NCBI RefSeq assembly: GCF_000470775.1
Contig: NC_022438.1
Location: forward strand, 1,612,001-1,676,000
Reading direction: 5' to 3'
Source: Leifsonia xyli subsp. cynodontis DSM 46306
GTDB taxonomy: Bacteria > Actinomycetota > Actinomycetes > Actinomycetales > Microbacteriaceae
Length of the DNA stretch: 64,000 nt
A program made the translations under genes and the position numbers. This document shows positions 52,301 to 59,678 of the stretch, in pieces (the first letter of the stretch is position 1; each line of letters begins with the position of its first letter). The notes beneath the pieces are model-generated. The model did no database searches, was not told the DNA's origin, and saw only the letters and a list, made by a program, of their open reading frames with translations.

Positions 52301-52839
52301 CGGTGCGTGCTCACCGAGCCGTCGCCCAGCAGCAGCTCGACGGTCTCATCGACCGCGACACCCGTCCGCCGCAGCTGCTCGGCGTAGGCGGCCAGCTGCA
52401 ACAGGGCCGTGACCCGCGCGCTGCGGGCCAGCTTCGAGTCCTGCACGCGGTAGCGGCCATCGGGGAGCCGCGCCACGAAGTCGGCGAACCCGACGAAGCC
52501 CCCGTCGAAGAACGTCGCCTGGAACACGATCTCCGCCTCGCGCTCGAACGCCTCCGCCGTGTTCGCGACCGCCTCCGCCAGCGTCTCGGCGGTCAGCCGC
52601 TCCGGCCGTTCGATCTCGGCGACACCCGGGCCGAACCGTTCACGATAGCGCTCCAGGATGCGCCGCTCGTGCTCGTCGCCCAGCCGCGCCGACCGCACGT
52701 ACATCGGGTCTTCGGCCTCCTCCGCCTTCTCCCGGCGCCCGAGCTTCACATCCAGCGAGCGCAGGAAGGCGAACTCACACCTCGACGCCTCGGTGAGGTC
52801 GCTCGCACTGGTGACGATGACGCCGTCGAGCAGGAACAC
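49336..52839 (-). CDS. RecB-like nuclease (TM0106 type) fused to SF1 helicase
   Basis: I choose the GTG at 52839 (Met-Phe-Leu-Leu-Asp-Gly-Val) because the sequence before it is arginine/glycine-like; 1167 residues. The N-terminal half has a RecB-type nuclease part with a Cys cluster (Cys-Gly-Arg-Cys-Gly-Ala-Cys near residue 230) and an RNase H-like exonuclease with Tyr-Asn-Arg-Tyr-Asp-Cys. The C-terminal half is a Dna2/UPF1-type SF1 helicase: Gly-Pro-Pro-Gly-Thr-Gly-Lys-Ser (near 780), Ile-Asp-Glu-Ala-Gly-Gln, Gly-Asp-Pro-Gln-Gln-Leu-Pro, Phe-Gln-Gly-Gln-Glu and Val-Ser-Arg-Ala-Lys. Role in DNA end processing or repair is inferred. Confidence 0.85.
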   Translation of the reverse strand: MFLLDGVIVTSASDLTEASRCEFAFLRSLDVKLGRREKAEEAEDPMYVRSARLGDEHERRILERYRERFGPGVAEIERPERLTAETLAEAVANTAEAFEREAEIVFQATFFDGGFVGFADFVARLPDGRYRVQDSKLARSARVTALLQLAAYAEQLRRTGVAVDETVELLLGDGSVSTHRLSDIEPVYRKRRTRLLSIVREHAADEGSVAWGDPRFAVCGRCGACDAEIQATRDVLLVAGMRIAHREHLIAAGLPTIDALAVAEGPVDGIPEGTLSGFREQARLQLRAEPGAPPPIRVFNAPVLAVLPHPDEGDLFFDFEGDPLYTEGTGERWGLDYLFGTVDAEARFTAFWAHDFAAERVALEEFLAYVRERRKRNPGLHIYHYAAYEQTHLLSIAARHGVGEEEVDALLREGVLVDLYPLVRKAVRVGSRSYSIKKLEPLYMGGELRESEVTTGADSIAEYANARDLLALGRTEEAQPLLDALADYNRYDCVSTLRLRDWLIERARENGVPIGAAPMEEPEPAPDESPLRAGLLAFAGDPLDPHRSGDREAMALAAAAIDFHRRERKSFWQAHFARLIQPIDEWADTRDLLVVETARVLRDWYADEGQRVERRDLLLSGQWGAGSAVRVSERAGPTLLYEYPGPFRQPRAQPGARTARTVAVIEARDDGSVVVRETRPADVPPYAALPSALAPAPPPDARRLAEAVREWGTQLLIARNHRTWPAQAAVDLLRRTPPRTRSGGLAPEAGGDAGGEGDRRIEAVVASLLDLDRSYLAVQGPPGTGKSSLGARVIARLVAERGWRIGVVAQSHAVVENLLDRVVAAGLDAGLVGKTPSASARGAASRAPAFTVLPADGQLAFAEERAASGYVLGGTAWDFANAARVPRGSLDLLVIDEAGQFSLASTIAVGMAARSLLLLGDPQQLPQVSQGRHPEPIDGSALGRVSAGHEVLPPEYGYFLAETRRMRPELARAVSVLSYEGRLRAHPAARERQLHGVEPGLHPVAVRHTGNATASPEEAAVVADLIRGLIGRSWTDAGAGRHDDPLGEADVIVVTPYNAQLAEVRAAVDAAGFAGVRVGTVDKFQGQEAAVAIVSLAASSAAEAPRGMSFLLMKNRLNVAVSRAKWAAYLVHSPELTEFLPTTPAGVGDLSAFIRLVEGGTAAGPSG

Positions 52840-52914
52840 GCGCCCCCCTTTCCGCACCGGCCCGGCGCTCCTGCGAGCGTACCGGCGACCACCGACAGCG
52901 GGCGAGGGCGGCGA

Positions 52915-53481
52915 TCACCCCTTTTTCGCCGCCGCTTTCGCCGCCCGCTTGTGCTCCCGCACTTTCCTCAGCGACTCCGCATCCACGATGTCCGCCACCG
53001 ACCGGTGCCCCGCGGCCCCGTAGTCGCCGGCGGCCTCCCGCAAGCCCGGGGCGGCGAGGCCCCTCTGCTTGCCGAGCAGGGCGAGGAAGATCTTCGCCTT
53101 CTGCTCGCCGAAGCCCGGCAGCGCCCGCAGCCGCCGCAGCACCTCAGCCCCATCGGGGTCGCCGCTCGTCCAGATGGCCGCAGTGTCCCCCTCCCAGTCG
53201 CTCACGATCGCCGCCGCGAGTGTCTGCACCCGGGCGCCCATCGACCCCGGGAAACGGTGGACGGCCGGTGGCTGCTTCATCGCGGCGAGCAGCTCGTCCG
53301 GGTCCAGAGCGGCGATTCCGGCAGGGTCGAGCGAACCGAGCCGGTCACGGAGCTTCGCGGGGCCGGAGAACGCGGTCTCCATCGGGACCTGCTGGTCGAG
53401 CAGCATTCCGAGAAGCAGCGCGAACGGGGATTGGTCGAGCAGGGCGTCCGCGTCCGCGTCGCCGGTGATGTTCAGGGCCAT
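52915..53481 (-). CDS. HhH-GPD-type base-excision DNA repair protein
   Basis: 188 residues from an ATG at 53481. It belongs to the small HhH-GPD proteins of actinobacteria: Leu-Leu-Gly-Met-Leu-Leu-Asp-Gln-Gln-Val-Pro near residue 22, helix-hairpin-helix Leu-Pro-Gly-Phe-Gly-Glu-Gln-Lys-Ala (about 119 to 127). No iron-sulfur Cys cluster follows, unlike endonuclease III. It likely recognises damaged bases; the specific lesion is not known. The C-terminus is Lys/Ala-rich. Confidence 0.85.
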   Translation of the reverse strand: MALNITGDADADALLDQSPFALLLGMLLDQQVPMETAFSGPAKLRDRLGSLDPAGIAALDPDELLAAMKQPPAVHRFPGSMGARVQTLAAAIVSDWEGDTAAIWTSGDPDGAEVLRRLRALPGFGEQKAKIFLALLGKQRGLAAPGLREAAGDYGAAGHRSVADIVDAESLRKVREHKRAAKAAAKKG

Positions 53482-53508
53482 GCCCTCACGCTGCCACCGG
53501 CGCGGGCG

Positions 53509-53715
53509 TCATGCCAGCAGGAGCAGCGCACCCGCCGTCGCGGAGAGCAGAGCGAGCAGCAGCGCCACACCGAACAACACGGCATGCGCCACCAAGAACG
53601 GGGTCGAGCGCCCGGCCTCGTCCCGGGCGTCTTTCCGGACCCGCGTGAAGAAGCGCGGCCACACGACGGCGGCGAACCCGGCGTTGAGGAGGACGACGGC
53701 AGCGAACACGATCAT
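53509..53715 (-). CDS. Small membrane protein of the SCO4848 type
   Basis: I start at the ATG at 53715, 68 residues. Two helices flank a basic loop (Pro-Arg-Phe-Phe-Thr-Arg-Val-Arg-Lys-Asp-Ala-Arg-Asp), followed by Phe-Leu-Val-Ala-His-Ala-Val-Leu. This pattern (Trp-Pro-x-Phe ... Lys-Asp ... Phe-x-x-x-His) is that of a small actinobacterial family known from Streptomyces SCO4848. Function unknown. It lies 27 bases downstream of the next minus-strand start and may be independent. Confidence 0.7.
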   Translation of the reverse strand: MIVFAAVVLLNAGFAAVVWPRFFTRVRKDARDEAGRSTPFLVAHAVLFGVALLLALLSATAGALLLLA

Positions 53716-53761
53716 GGCCCCGTCAACTGAGACGAGCGGGACGGGTGGGGGCCGGCTACAA

Positions 53762-54619
53762 CTAGACGCCGGAGGCGAGCCGCACCCGCAGCGAGTCCAC
53801 ACGCGTCGCGATCGCCTCCGCCGCCCAGCGCTGCGCCAGCCGGGCGAGCAGAGCGTCCAGCTCCTTCTGCGTGAGCCCGCCGGTCAGCTCCAGCAAGACC
53901 AGGAGCTCCTCTGCGCGAAGCCGATGATCCGGGTCTCCGGCCGTGAGCCGCACATCGAGCACGCCCAGCTCAGAACCGATGGAGGAGCGGAACGCCTCGA
54001 CCACGGCAGGGTCCCGATGGCTCGGCAGCCACGGACGCCCCTGCGCGAGCGCCCACACGGCCGGCCGCCGCAGCGCGAACTCCGTCTCCGAGGCCGGGTC
54101 GAGCACCACGACCTCCGTTCCCTCGGAAGCGGCCGCCAGCGCCGCCCGCGGACCCGCCGCCGGCACCGGACGCGCCGCGGGATTCCAGGTGTGCATCGCC
54201 GTCACCGACGAGAACACCGGGAGCACCGTCCGCCCGTCCGGACCGGCGACGGTCACGATGGACAGCTCCTGCGCCTTGTCGACGACCAGCCCGGCGCCGG
54301 ATTCGCCCTCCTCGCCCCGCTCGGCGACCAGCGGGATGAGCACACGCGAGGCGCGCACCGCCTCCACCACCGCCTCCGCCCCGACCTCACCGGCCCGGAA
54401 AGCGGCGAGCGCCCCGAGCAAGGCCGCCGGGGCGGCGCCGTCGTCGCCGGCGTAGGGGTTGTCGCCGAACTCCCGGCCCTCCCACGGCTGACCCGCCGAG
54501 TCGGCGAGGGAGGCCGCGAAACCGGCCAGCCGATCAGCGCCCGCCGCGCTCGGCGCGGGGCGCTCCGTAGGCCTCGACACCGCCGGACGTTCCTCCGGCT
54601 CGTCAGTGTCCCGCGACAT
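53762..54619 (-). CDS. SseB-family protein
   Basis: 285 residues from an ATG at 54619, overlapping the priA stop by 17 bases. The middle is an SseB domain: Val-Leu-Ile-Pro-Leu-Val-Ala-Glu-Arg, then [13 protein letters not shown], and [12 protein letters not shown]. Actinobacteria keep an sseB-like gene right after hisA/priA. It was once linked to serine sensitivity in E. coli, but a biochemical role is not known. The C-terminal helix domain is alanine-rich. Confidence 0.8.
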   Translation of the reverse strand: MSRDTDEPEERPAVSRPTERPAPSAAGADRLAGFAASLADSAGQPWEGREFGDNPYAGDDGAAPAALLGALAAFRAGEVGAEAVVEAVRASRVLIPLVAERGEEGESGAGLVVDKAQELSIVTVAGPDGRTVLPVFSSVTAMHTWNPAARPVPAAGPRAALAAASEGTEVVVLDPASETEFALRRPAVWALAQGRPWLPSHRDPAVVEAFRSSIGSELGVLDVRLTAGDPDHRLRAEELLVLLELTGGLTQKELDALLARLAQRWAAEAIATRVDSLRVRLASGV

Positions 54620-55349
54620 CCAGTGCCTCGGGCAGCGTGAACGCGCCCGAGTAGAGCGCCTTCCCCACGATCGCGCCCTCCACCCCGAGCGAGACCAGTT
54701 CGCGGAGCGCGGCGATGTCGTCCAGGCTCGCGATGCCGCCGGAGGCGACCACCGGGCGCTCAGTGCGCTCCACCACCTGACGGAGCAGCTCGAGGTTCGG
54801 GCCCTTCAGCGTGCCGTCCTTCGTGACGTCGGTGACGACGTAGCGGGCGCAGCCTGCCTCTTCCAGCCGCTCGAGGACCTGCCAGAGGTCGCCGCCCTCG
54901 CGGATCCAGCCGCGAGCGGCGAGCGTCGTCCCGCGCACGTCCAGGCCCACGGCGATCGCCTCGCCGTACTGACCGATCACGTGGGACGCCCACTCGGGGT
55001 TCTCCAGCGCGGCCGTGCCGAGGTTGACGCGGGTCGCGCCGATCTCCAGCGCGTGCTCCAGCGAATCGTCGTCGCGGATGCCGCCGGAGAGCTCGATCTT
55101 GACCCCTTTCGTCTGGCGGATGACCTGCTTGAGCAGGCCGCGGTTGTCGCCGCGGCCGAACGCGGCGTCCAGATCCACCAGGTGGATCCACTCCGCGCCC
55201 GCGTCCGCCCATTCGGCGGCCGCGTCCACCGGATCGCCGTAGCTGGTCTCACTGCCGGCGGCGCCCTGGGTCAGCCGGACGGCCTTTCCGTCGGCCACAT
55301 CCACCGCCGGGAGCAGGACGAGCCGGGGCCTGTTGTTGAATTCGCTCAC
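54603..55349 (-). CDS. priA: Bifunctional ProFAR isomerase / PRA isomerase
   Basis: 248 residues, TIM barrel. The catalytic acids are Asp17 (Leu-Pro-Ala-Val-Asp-Val) and Asp174 (Val-Thr-Asp-Val-Thr-Lys-Asp-Gly-Thr), with phosphate loops Ser-Gly-Gly-Ile-Arg and Ala-Ser-Gly-Gly-Ile. In actinobacteria this enzyme (PriA) serves both histidine (HisA) and tryptophan (TrpF) paths. No trpF is in the window, so dual use is possible but not shown. It is the last histidine gene of the hisC-B-H-priA run. Confidence 0.9.
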   Translation of the reverse strand: MSEFNNRPRLVLLPAVDVADGKAVRLTQGAAGSETSYGDPVDAAAEWADAGAEWIHLVDLDAAFGRGDNRGLLKQVIRQTKGVKIELSGGIRDDDSLEHALEIGATRVNLGTAALENPEWASHVIGQYGEAIAVGLDVRGTTLAARGWIREGGDLWQVLERLEEAGCARYVVTDVTKDGTLKGPNLELLRQVVERTERPVVASGGIASLDDIAALRELVSLGVEGAIVGKALYSGAFTLPEALDVAGH

Positions 55350-55395
55350 TGTCTTTCCTCGTTCGGGTCCGCACCGTGCGGACAGGGGTCGGCTG

Positions 55396-56028
55396 CTACA
55401 GCGACCCGATCCAGTTGGCCAGCAGCCGGAGACCGGCGCTGCCGGACTTCTCCGGATGGAACTGCGTCGCGCTCAGCGGCCCGTTCTCCACCGCGGCGAT
55501 GAACCGCGAACCGTGCTCGGCCCAGCTGACGCGCGGCTTCGGGAACGGCCCGGTCGCCTCCAGCGTCCAGTACTGTGCGGCATAGGAGTGGACGAAGTAG
55601 AACCGCTCATTGCGGATACCGTCGAACAGCGCCGAGTCCGCCGGCGCCTCCACCGTGTTCCAGCCCATGTGGGGCACGACCCCGGCACGCAGGCGCTCGA
55701 CGGCGCCCGGCCACTCGCCCAGCCCTTCGGTCTCCTGTCCGTGCTCCGTTCCGCGCTCGAACATCACCTGCATCCCGACGCAGATCCCGAGCACCGGACG
55801 CCCGCCGGCCAGCCGCCGGTCGATGATCTCGTCGCCGTGGGCGGCCCGAAGCCGATCGACCACCGCGGCGAAGGCGCCGACGCCCGGCACGACCAGACCA
55901 TCGGCCTCTTGCGCGCGCCGCCGGTCGCCGGTGAGTTCGACATCCGCCCCGGCCGCTTCCAGCGCTTTGACCGCCGAGTGGACATTGCCCGAGCCGTACT
56001 CGAAGACGACGACGGCGGGACGGCTCAC
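55396..56028 (-). CDS. hisH: Imidazole glycerol phosphate synthase, glutaminase subunit
   Basis: 210 residues. Class I glutaminase triad is Cys83 (Gly-Ile-Cys-Val-Gly-Met-Gln), His191 and Glu193 (Gln-Phe-His-Pro-Glu-Lys-Ser). It supplies ammonia to HisF, which is not in this window after priA as is common elsewhere. Its ATG overlaps the hisB stop by four bases. All catalytic residues are present, so it should work. Confidence 0.95.
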   Translation of the reverse strand: MSRPAVVVFEYGSGNVHSAVKALEAAGADVELTGDRRRAQEADGLVVPGVGAFAAVVDRLRAAHGDEIIDRRLAGGRPVLGICVGMQVMFERGTEHGQETEGLGEWPGAVERLRAGVVPHMGWNTVEAPADSALFDGIRNERFYFVHSYAAQYWTLEATGPFPKPRVSWAEHGSRFIAAVENGPLSATQFHPEKSGSAGLRLLANWIGSL

Positions 56029-56627
56029 AGGGCGCCCTTCGTCGACGGGATGCCGGAGACCAGCGGGTCGTACGCCTTCGCCTGCCGGAACGCGCGCGCG
56101 AAAGCCTTGAACTCCGCCTCCGCGATATGGTGCGGATCGCGCCCGCCCACGACAGTGACGTGTGTGGTGATCGCCGCGTTGAACGAGATCGCCTCGAAGA
56201 CGTGCCGCACCATCGAACCGGTGAAGTGCCCTCCGATCAGGTGGAACTCGAACCCGGCCGGCTCCCCCGCATGCACGAGGTAGGGGCGGCCTGACAGATC
56301 GACCGCCGCCTGGACGAGCGCCTCGTCCAGCGGAACCAGCGCGTCCCCGTAGCGTGAGAGACCGGCTTTGTCGCCGAGCGCTTGCCTGATCGCCTGCCCG
56401 AGCACGATCCCGACATCCTCGACCGTGTGGTGGACGTCGATCTCGGTGTCGCCGCTCGCCCGCACGCGCAGATCCGTCAGCGAATGCTTCGCGAACGCCG
56501 TGAGCAGATGGTCGTAGAACGGCACGGAGGTCTGGATCTCGGATGCGCCCGTCCCGTCCAGGTCGAGGCTCAGCTCGATGACCGACTCGCTGGTCTCGCG
56601 CCGCAGGGACGCCGTCCGATTCGTCAT
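56025..56627 (-). CDS. hisB: Imidazoleglycerol-phosphate dehydratase
   Basis: The ATG at 56627 gives 200 residues, the length of monofunctional HisB. Both manganese-binding repeats are seen: His-His-Thr-Val-Glu-Asp (about 69 to 74) and His-His-Ile-Ala-Glu-Ala (about 168 to 173). A Phe-Tyr-Asp-His-Leu motif precedes the first. It removes water from IGP to give imidazole-acetol phosphate. The longer upstream frame belongs to hisC on the same strand and is a shadow. Confidence 0.95.
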   Translation of the reverse strand: MTNRTASLRRETSESVIELSLDLDGTGASEIQTSVPFYDHLLTAFAKHSLTDLRVRASGDTEIDVHHTVEDVGIVLGQAIRQALGDKAGLSRYGDALVPLDEALVQAAVDLSGRPYLVHAGEPAGFEFHLIGGHFTGSMVRHVFEAISFNAAITTHVTVVGGRDPHHIAEAEFKAFARAFRQAKAYDPLVSGIPSTKGAL

Positions 56628-57739
56628 GGCTGCGAGCCTACCGGGACGGCGGCCAGCGGTTCCGGCCGGCCGAGCGCCGCGAGCGCCTCCAGGAAGGCGG
56701 TGGTCTCCGCCTCCGTGCCCGCGGTGACGCGCAGATGGTTCGGGATGCCGACATCCCGGATCAGGATGCCGCGCTCCAGCAGCGCCTCGAAGGTGGCCTT
56801 CGGGTCCGCGACGTTCCCGAACAGCACGAAGTTGCTGCCACTGCGGTGCGGCGCGTAGCCGAGACGCGCGAGCTCCGCGACCAGCCGATCGCGCTGTCGC
56901 CGGATCTCGCCGACCGTCGCCAGCATCTCGTCCGAGTGCGCGAGCGCGCCGAGCGCCGCCGCCTGGGTGATCGCGGACAGGTGGTAGGGCAGCCGGACGA
57001 GCCGCAGCGCGTCCGTCACAGCCGGGTCGGCGGCGAGGTAGCCGACGCGCGCGCCCGCGAAAGCGAACGCCTTGCTCATCGTCCGCGACACCAGCAGCCG
57101 CGGCCGCCCTTCCAGCAGCGTGAGCGCGGACGCCTCGCCGTCCGGCAGGAACTCCGTGTAGGCCTCGTCCACCACCACGATCCCGCGGGACGCTTCGTAC
57201 GCCGCCGCGACGGTCTCGAGCGCGAGCGGTGTTCCCGTCGGGTTGTTCGGCGAGCACAGGACGACGATGTCCGGGTCCGCACGCCGGATCTGCGCCGCCG
57301 CCGTCTCCGGCGACAGCCCGAACCCGGCGTCGCGCACTCCCGCGACCCACTCGGTGCCTGTCCCCGCCGCCAGCAACGGGTACATCGAGTAGGTCGGCGC
57401 GAACCCGAGCAGGCTGCGTCCCGGACCGCCGAACGCTTGCAGGATGTGCTGCAGCACCTCGTTCGACCCGTTCGCCGCCCAGATGTTCCCGGCCGCGAGA
57501 CCGTGCCCGAGGTAGCGCGCGAACGCCTCTCTCAGCTCGGTGAACTCCCGATCGGGGTACCGGTTCACCCCGCCGATGGCGGCAGAGACTCGGGCGACGA
57601 TCTCCGCCGCGACGCCCTCCGGCACCCGATGCGTGTTCTCGTTCACGTTCAACGCGATCGGGACCGCCTTCTGCGGCGCCCCGTACGGAACCCGCCCTCG
57701 GAGGTCATCGCGGAGAGGGAGATCGGAAAGAGAGGTCAC
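56624..57739 (-). CDS. hisC: Histidinol-phosphate aminotransferase
   Basis: 371 residues from a GTG at 57739, with GAGAGG immediately before it, unusually close; an internal start cannot be excluded. The fold type I PLP motifs are present: Asn-Glu-Asn-Thr-His-Arg, Pro-Asn-Asn-Pro-Thr-Gly-Thr, Asp-Glu-Ala-Tyr-Thr-Glu-Phe, and Ser-Lys-Ala-Phe-Ala-Phe-Ala-Gly with the PLP lysine. It begins the histidine run and overlaps hisB by four bases. The 273 bases between it and the LysM gene show no further gene. Confidence 0.95.
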   Translation of the reverse strand: MTSLSDLPLRDDLRGRVPYGAPQKAVPIALNVNENTHRVPEGVAAEIVARVSAAIGGVNRYPDREFTELREAFARYLGHGLAAGNIWAANGSNEVLQHILQAFGGPGRSLLGFAPTYSMYPLLAAGTGTEWVAGVRDAGFGLSPETAAAQIRRADPDIVVLCSPNNPTGTPLALETVAAAYEASRGIVVVDEAYTEFLPDGEASALTLLEGRPRLLVSRTMSKAFAFAGARVGYLAADPAVTDALRLVRLPYHLSAITQAAALGALAHSDEMLATVGEIRRQRDRLVAELARLGYAPHRSGSNFVLFGNVADPKATFEALLERGILIRDVGIPNHLRVTAGTEAETTAFLEALAALGRPEPLAAVPVGSQP

Positions 57740-58012
57740 CCTCTCATGCTAGCCAGCGCCAGGACTGCGATCGTGCCGTGTGACGCTGCGCTGCCCCGGA
57801 GAAGGGCGCGCCCTCGTCAGAACGGTGGCGGTCACCCTCGTTCCGACCGGGTCAGCGGTCTTCGACGGGGACGACAGGGTCCCTCACCGCAGAGAAGCGG
57901 TCAGAGGCACCGTTGAACGCATTGTGGCTGTTGAGGCGAGTGGTGGCTGTCGAGGCGAAAGGGAATGCGACCGCCGGAGCGGACCCGGCGGGGTGCGAAG
58001 AGAGCTCGGAGC

Positions 58013-58459
58013 CTACTTCGCGTACTGCGCCGGGATCGCCAATTCCTGCCCCGGGGTCACCACCGCCGAGTCGAGCCCGTTGAGTGTGACCAGTTCTGCG
58101 ATCACATCCCGCGGGTCTGCGCTCGGCGCGAGGCGCTCCGCGATAGACCACAGCGACTCGCCCGACTGAACCGTGACGTGCTGGAAAGCCACTGCGGCGT
58201 GCTCGCCCGACGCGACCGCGCCCCCGCCGTTCAACGCGAACACGAACGCTCCGACGACGATCGGCAGGGCGGCCAGGAACGTCAGCACCGCGCGTCCGCG
58301 ACGGGTCAGCCGCAGGCGGACCCGTGCCCCACCCGGACCACCCGAAGAACCCGGAACGTCCGCTGCGCTTAGAGCGCCCGCACGGGACCTCACCGTGGCC
58401 GCAGACCCCCCGATCGCACGACCGATGTCTGCACGACCGATGACCGCTGTGCTGCTCAT
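58013..58459 (-). CDS. LysM-domain membrane protein, SOS-linked (division-inhibitor-like)
   Basis: 148 residues from an ATG at 58459. After a basic cytoplasmic part (residues 1 to 57), one membrane helix (about 58 to 78) is followed by a LysM domain ([13 protein letters not shown] ... Leu-Asn-Gly-Leu). It is divergent from lexA, and SOS-box-like sites lie in the shared region, the arrangement of YneA/DivS-type division inhibitors in Gram-positives. Inhibition of division is therefore a fair inference, not a proven role. Confidence 0.8.
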   Translation of the reverse strand: MSSTAVIGRADIGRAIGGSAATVRSRAGALSAADVPGSSGGPGGARVRLRLTRRGRAVLTFLAALPIVVGAFVFALNGGGAVASGEHAAVAFQHVTVQSGESLWSIAERLAPSADPRDVIAELVTLNGLDSAVVTPGQELAIPAQYAK

Positions 58460-58510
58460 AGCGTCGACCTCCCTGTTTCGTTCCGAAACCGCCCGATGCG
58501 AATCTGTGTT

Positions 58511-58526
58511 CCGAACATATCTTCTA
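58511..58526. promoter_or_regulatory. LexA-binding (SOS) box, imperfect, near the LysM gene
   Basis: CCGAACATATCTTCTA keeps a perfect CGAAC left half and an ATAT centre of the actinobacterial SOS box (TCGAAC-N4-GTTCGA), but only a partial right half. It is 52 bases upstream of the LysM gene start and could serve that gene. Confidence 0.5.
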
Positions 58527-58585
58527 ATTTGTTAAACCGCAAGACCGGATGTGCTGCGAGATCCGGAGCGGATTTCGCGACACAC

Positions 58586-58601
58586 TCGAACACACGTTTG
58601 T
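58586..58601. promoter_or_regulatory. LexA-binding (SOS) box upstream of lexA
   Basis: TCGAACACACGTTTGT matches the actinobacterial consensus TCGAAC-N4-GTTCGA at 13 or so positions, including full CGAAC and GTT. It lies 107 bases before the lexA start, fitting autoregulation. Confidence 0.75.
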
Positions 58602-58708
58602 TTGACCGCCGCCGGGCGGATACAGTTTCGATTGTCTGGAGACCACACAACCAGGCACCACCGACATTCGGGTCCGCCGAGTGCGGCGCCGGTCGCGAAG
58701 GGACGAGC

Positions 58709-59383
58709 GTGTCGAACGAGAATCAGGCTCCGCGGGGCACCCGCCGGCGCAAGAATCTGAGCGAGAAGCAGCTCGCGATCCTCGACGTCATCCAGCGCTC
58801 GGTCAGCCAGCGCGGCTATCCGCCGAGCATGCGCGAGATCGGCGACGCGGTCGGCCTCTCCTCGCTCTCCTCGGTGACGCACCAGCTCAACCAGCTGGAG
58901 CTCAGCGGCTATCTGCGCCGCGACCCGAACCGCCCGCGCGCGCTGGAGATCCTCATCGACCTGCCGAGCGCCGCCGCCCCGGATTTCGAGAGCCAGACCC
59001 CGGTCGCCGACGCTGCGATGGTCCCGCTCGTCGGCCGCATCGCCGCGGGCGTGCCGATCACGGCCGAACAGCAGGTGGAAGAGGTCTTCCCGCTCCCCCG
59101 TCAGCTGGTCGGCAATGGCGAGCTGTTCATGCTGAAGGTCGTCGGAGAGTCCATGATCGACGCGGCCATCTGCGACGGCGACTGGGTGGTCGTCCGCGCG
59201 CAGAACACCGCGGAGAACGGCGACATCGTCGCTGCGATGCTGGATGAGGAAGCGACGGTCAAGGTCTTCCGGCAGCGCGACGGGCACACCTGGCTGCTGC
59301 CGAGGAACTCGAACTTCGAGCCGATCCTGGGCGACTTCTCACAGATCCTGGGCAAGGTCGTCGCCGTTCTCCGGGCCGTCTGA
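58709..59383 (+). CDS. lexA: LexA repressor of the SOS response
   Basis: The GTG at 58709, with GAAGGGA upstream, gives 224 residues. Residues 15 to 80 are the winged helix ([19 protein letters not shown]). The cleavage site is Ala113-Gly114 (Ile-Ala-Ala-Gly-Val-Pro), the nucleophile Ser148 (Gly-Glu-Ser-Met) and the base Lys185 (Thr-Val-Lys). It represses DNA damage genes until RecA triggers self-cleavage. All key residues are present. Confidence 0.95.
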   Translation: MSNENQAPRGTRRRKNLSEKQLAILDVIQRSVSQRGYPPSMREIGDAVGLSSLSSVTHQLNQLELSGYLRRDPNRPRALEILIDLPSAAAPDFESQTPVADAAMVPLVGRIAAGVPITAEQQVEEVFPLPRQLVGNGELFMLKVVGESMIDAAICDGDWVVVRAQNTAENGDIVAAMLDEEATVKVFRQRDGHTWLLPRNSNFEPILGDFSQILGKVVAVLRAV

Positions 59384-59678
59384 GTCCAGGCCCCCGGGCA
59401 GCGGATGTCCGGGCAGCGGATGTCCACCCGACAGCCCCGAGCACTCCCAGAGCCCCGAAAGCCGCGACGCTGGTCCCACCGGCCGAGGCCGACAGAGGGC
59501 GGCTGCGTCCTCCTCCCCTCCTGTGCCGCCGCGTCCTGCGGCCGCAAGCCGAAGATCTCATCGGCGTCTCGAATCCGCCGGCATCCGTGCCGCAGCCCGG
59601 CTCTTCGAGCGGGGCCGCTGCGGTGACAACGGGCCCCGCTCTGCGGGAAGAGCGTCCGGCCGGCCGGAGCCGGGCGTG
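59384..59678. other. Intergenic region between convergent lexA and metE
   Basis: About 295 bases with no convincing gene; the reading frames through it have Arg/Ser/Pro-rich shadow composition. It contains a 15-base tandem repeat at 59396-59425 and several GC-rich inverted repeats that may end both transcripts, but no clear T-tract terminator. Confidence 0.5.
59396..59425. repeat. 15-base perfect tandem repeat after lexA
   Basis: GGGCAGCGGATGTCC occurs twice head to tail, starting 13 bases after the lexA stop. It is not part of a recognised gene. Confidence 0.9.
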
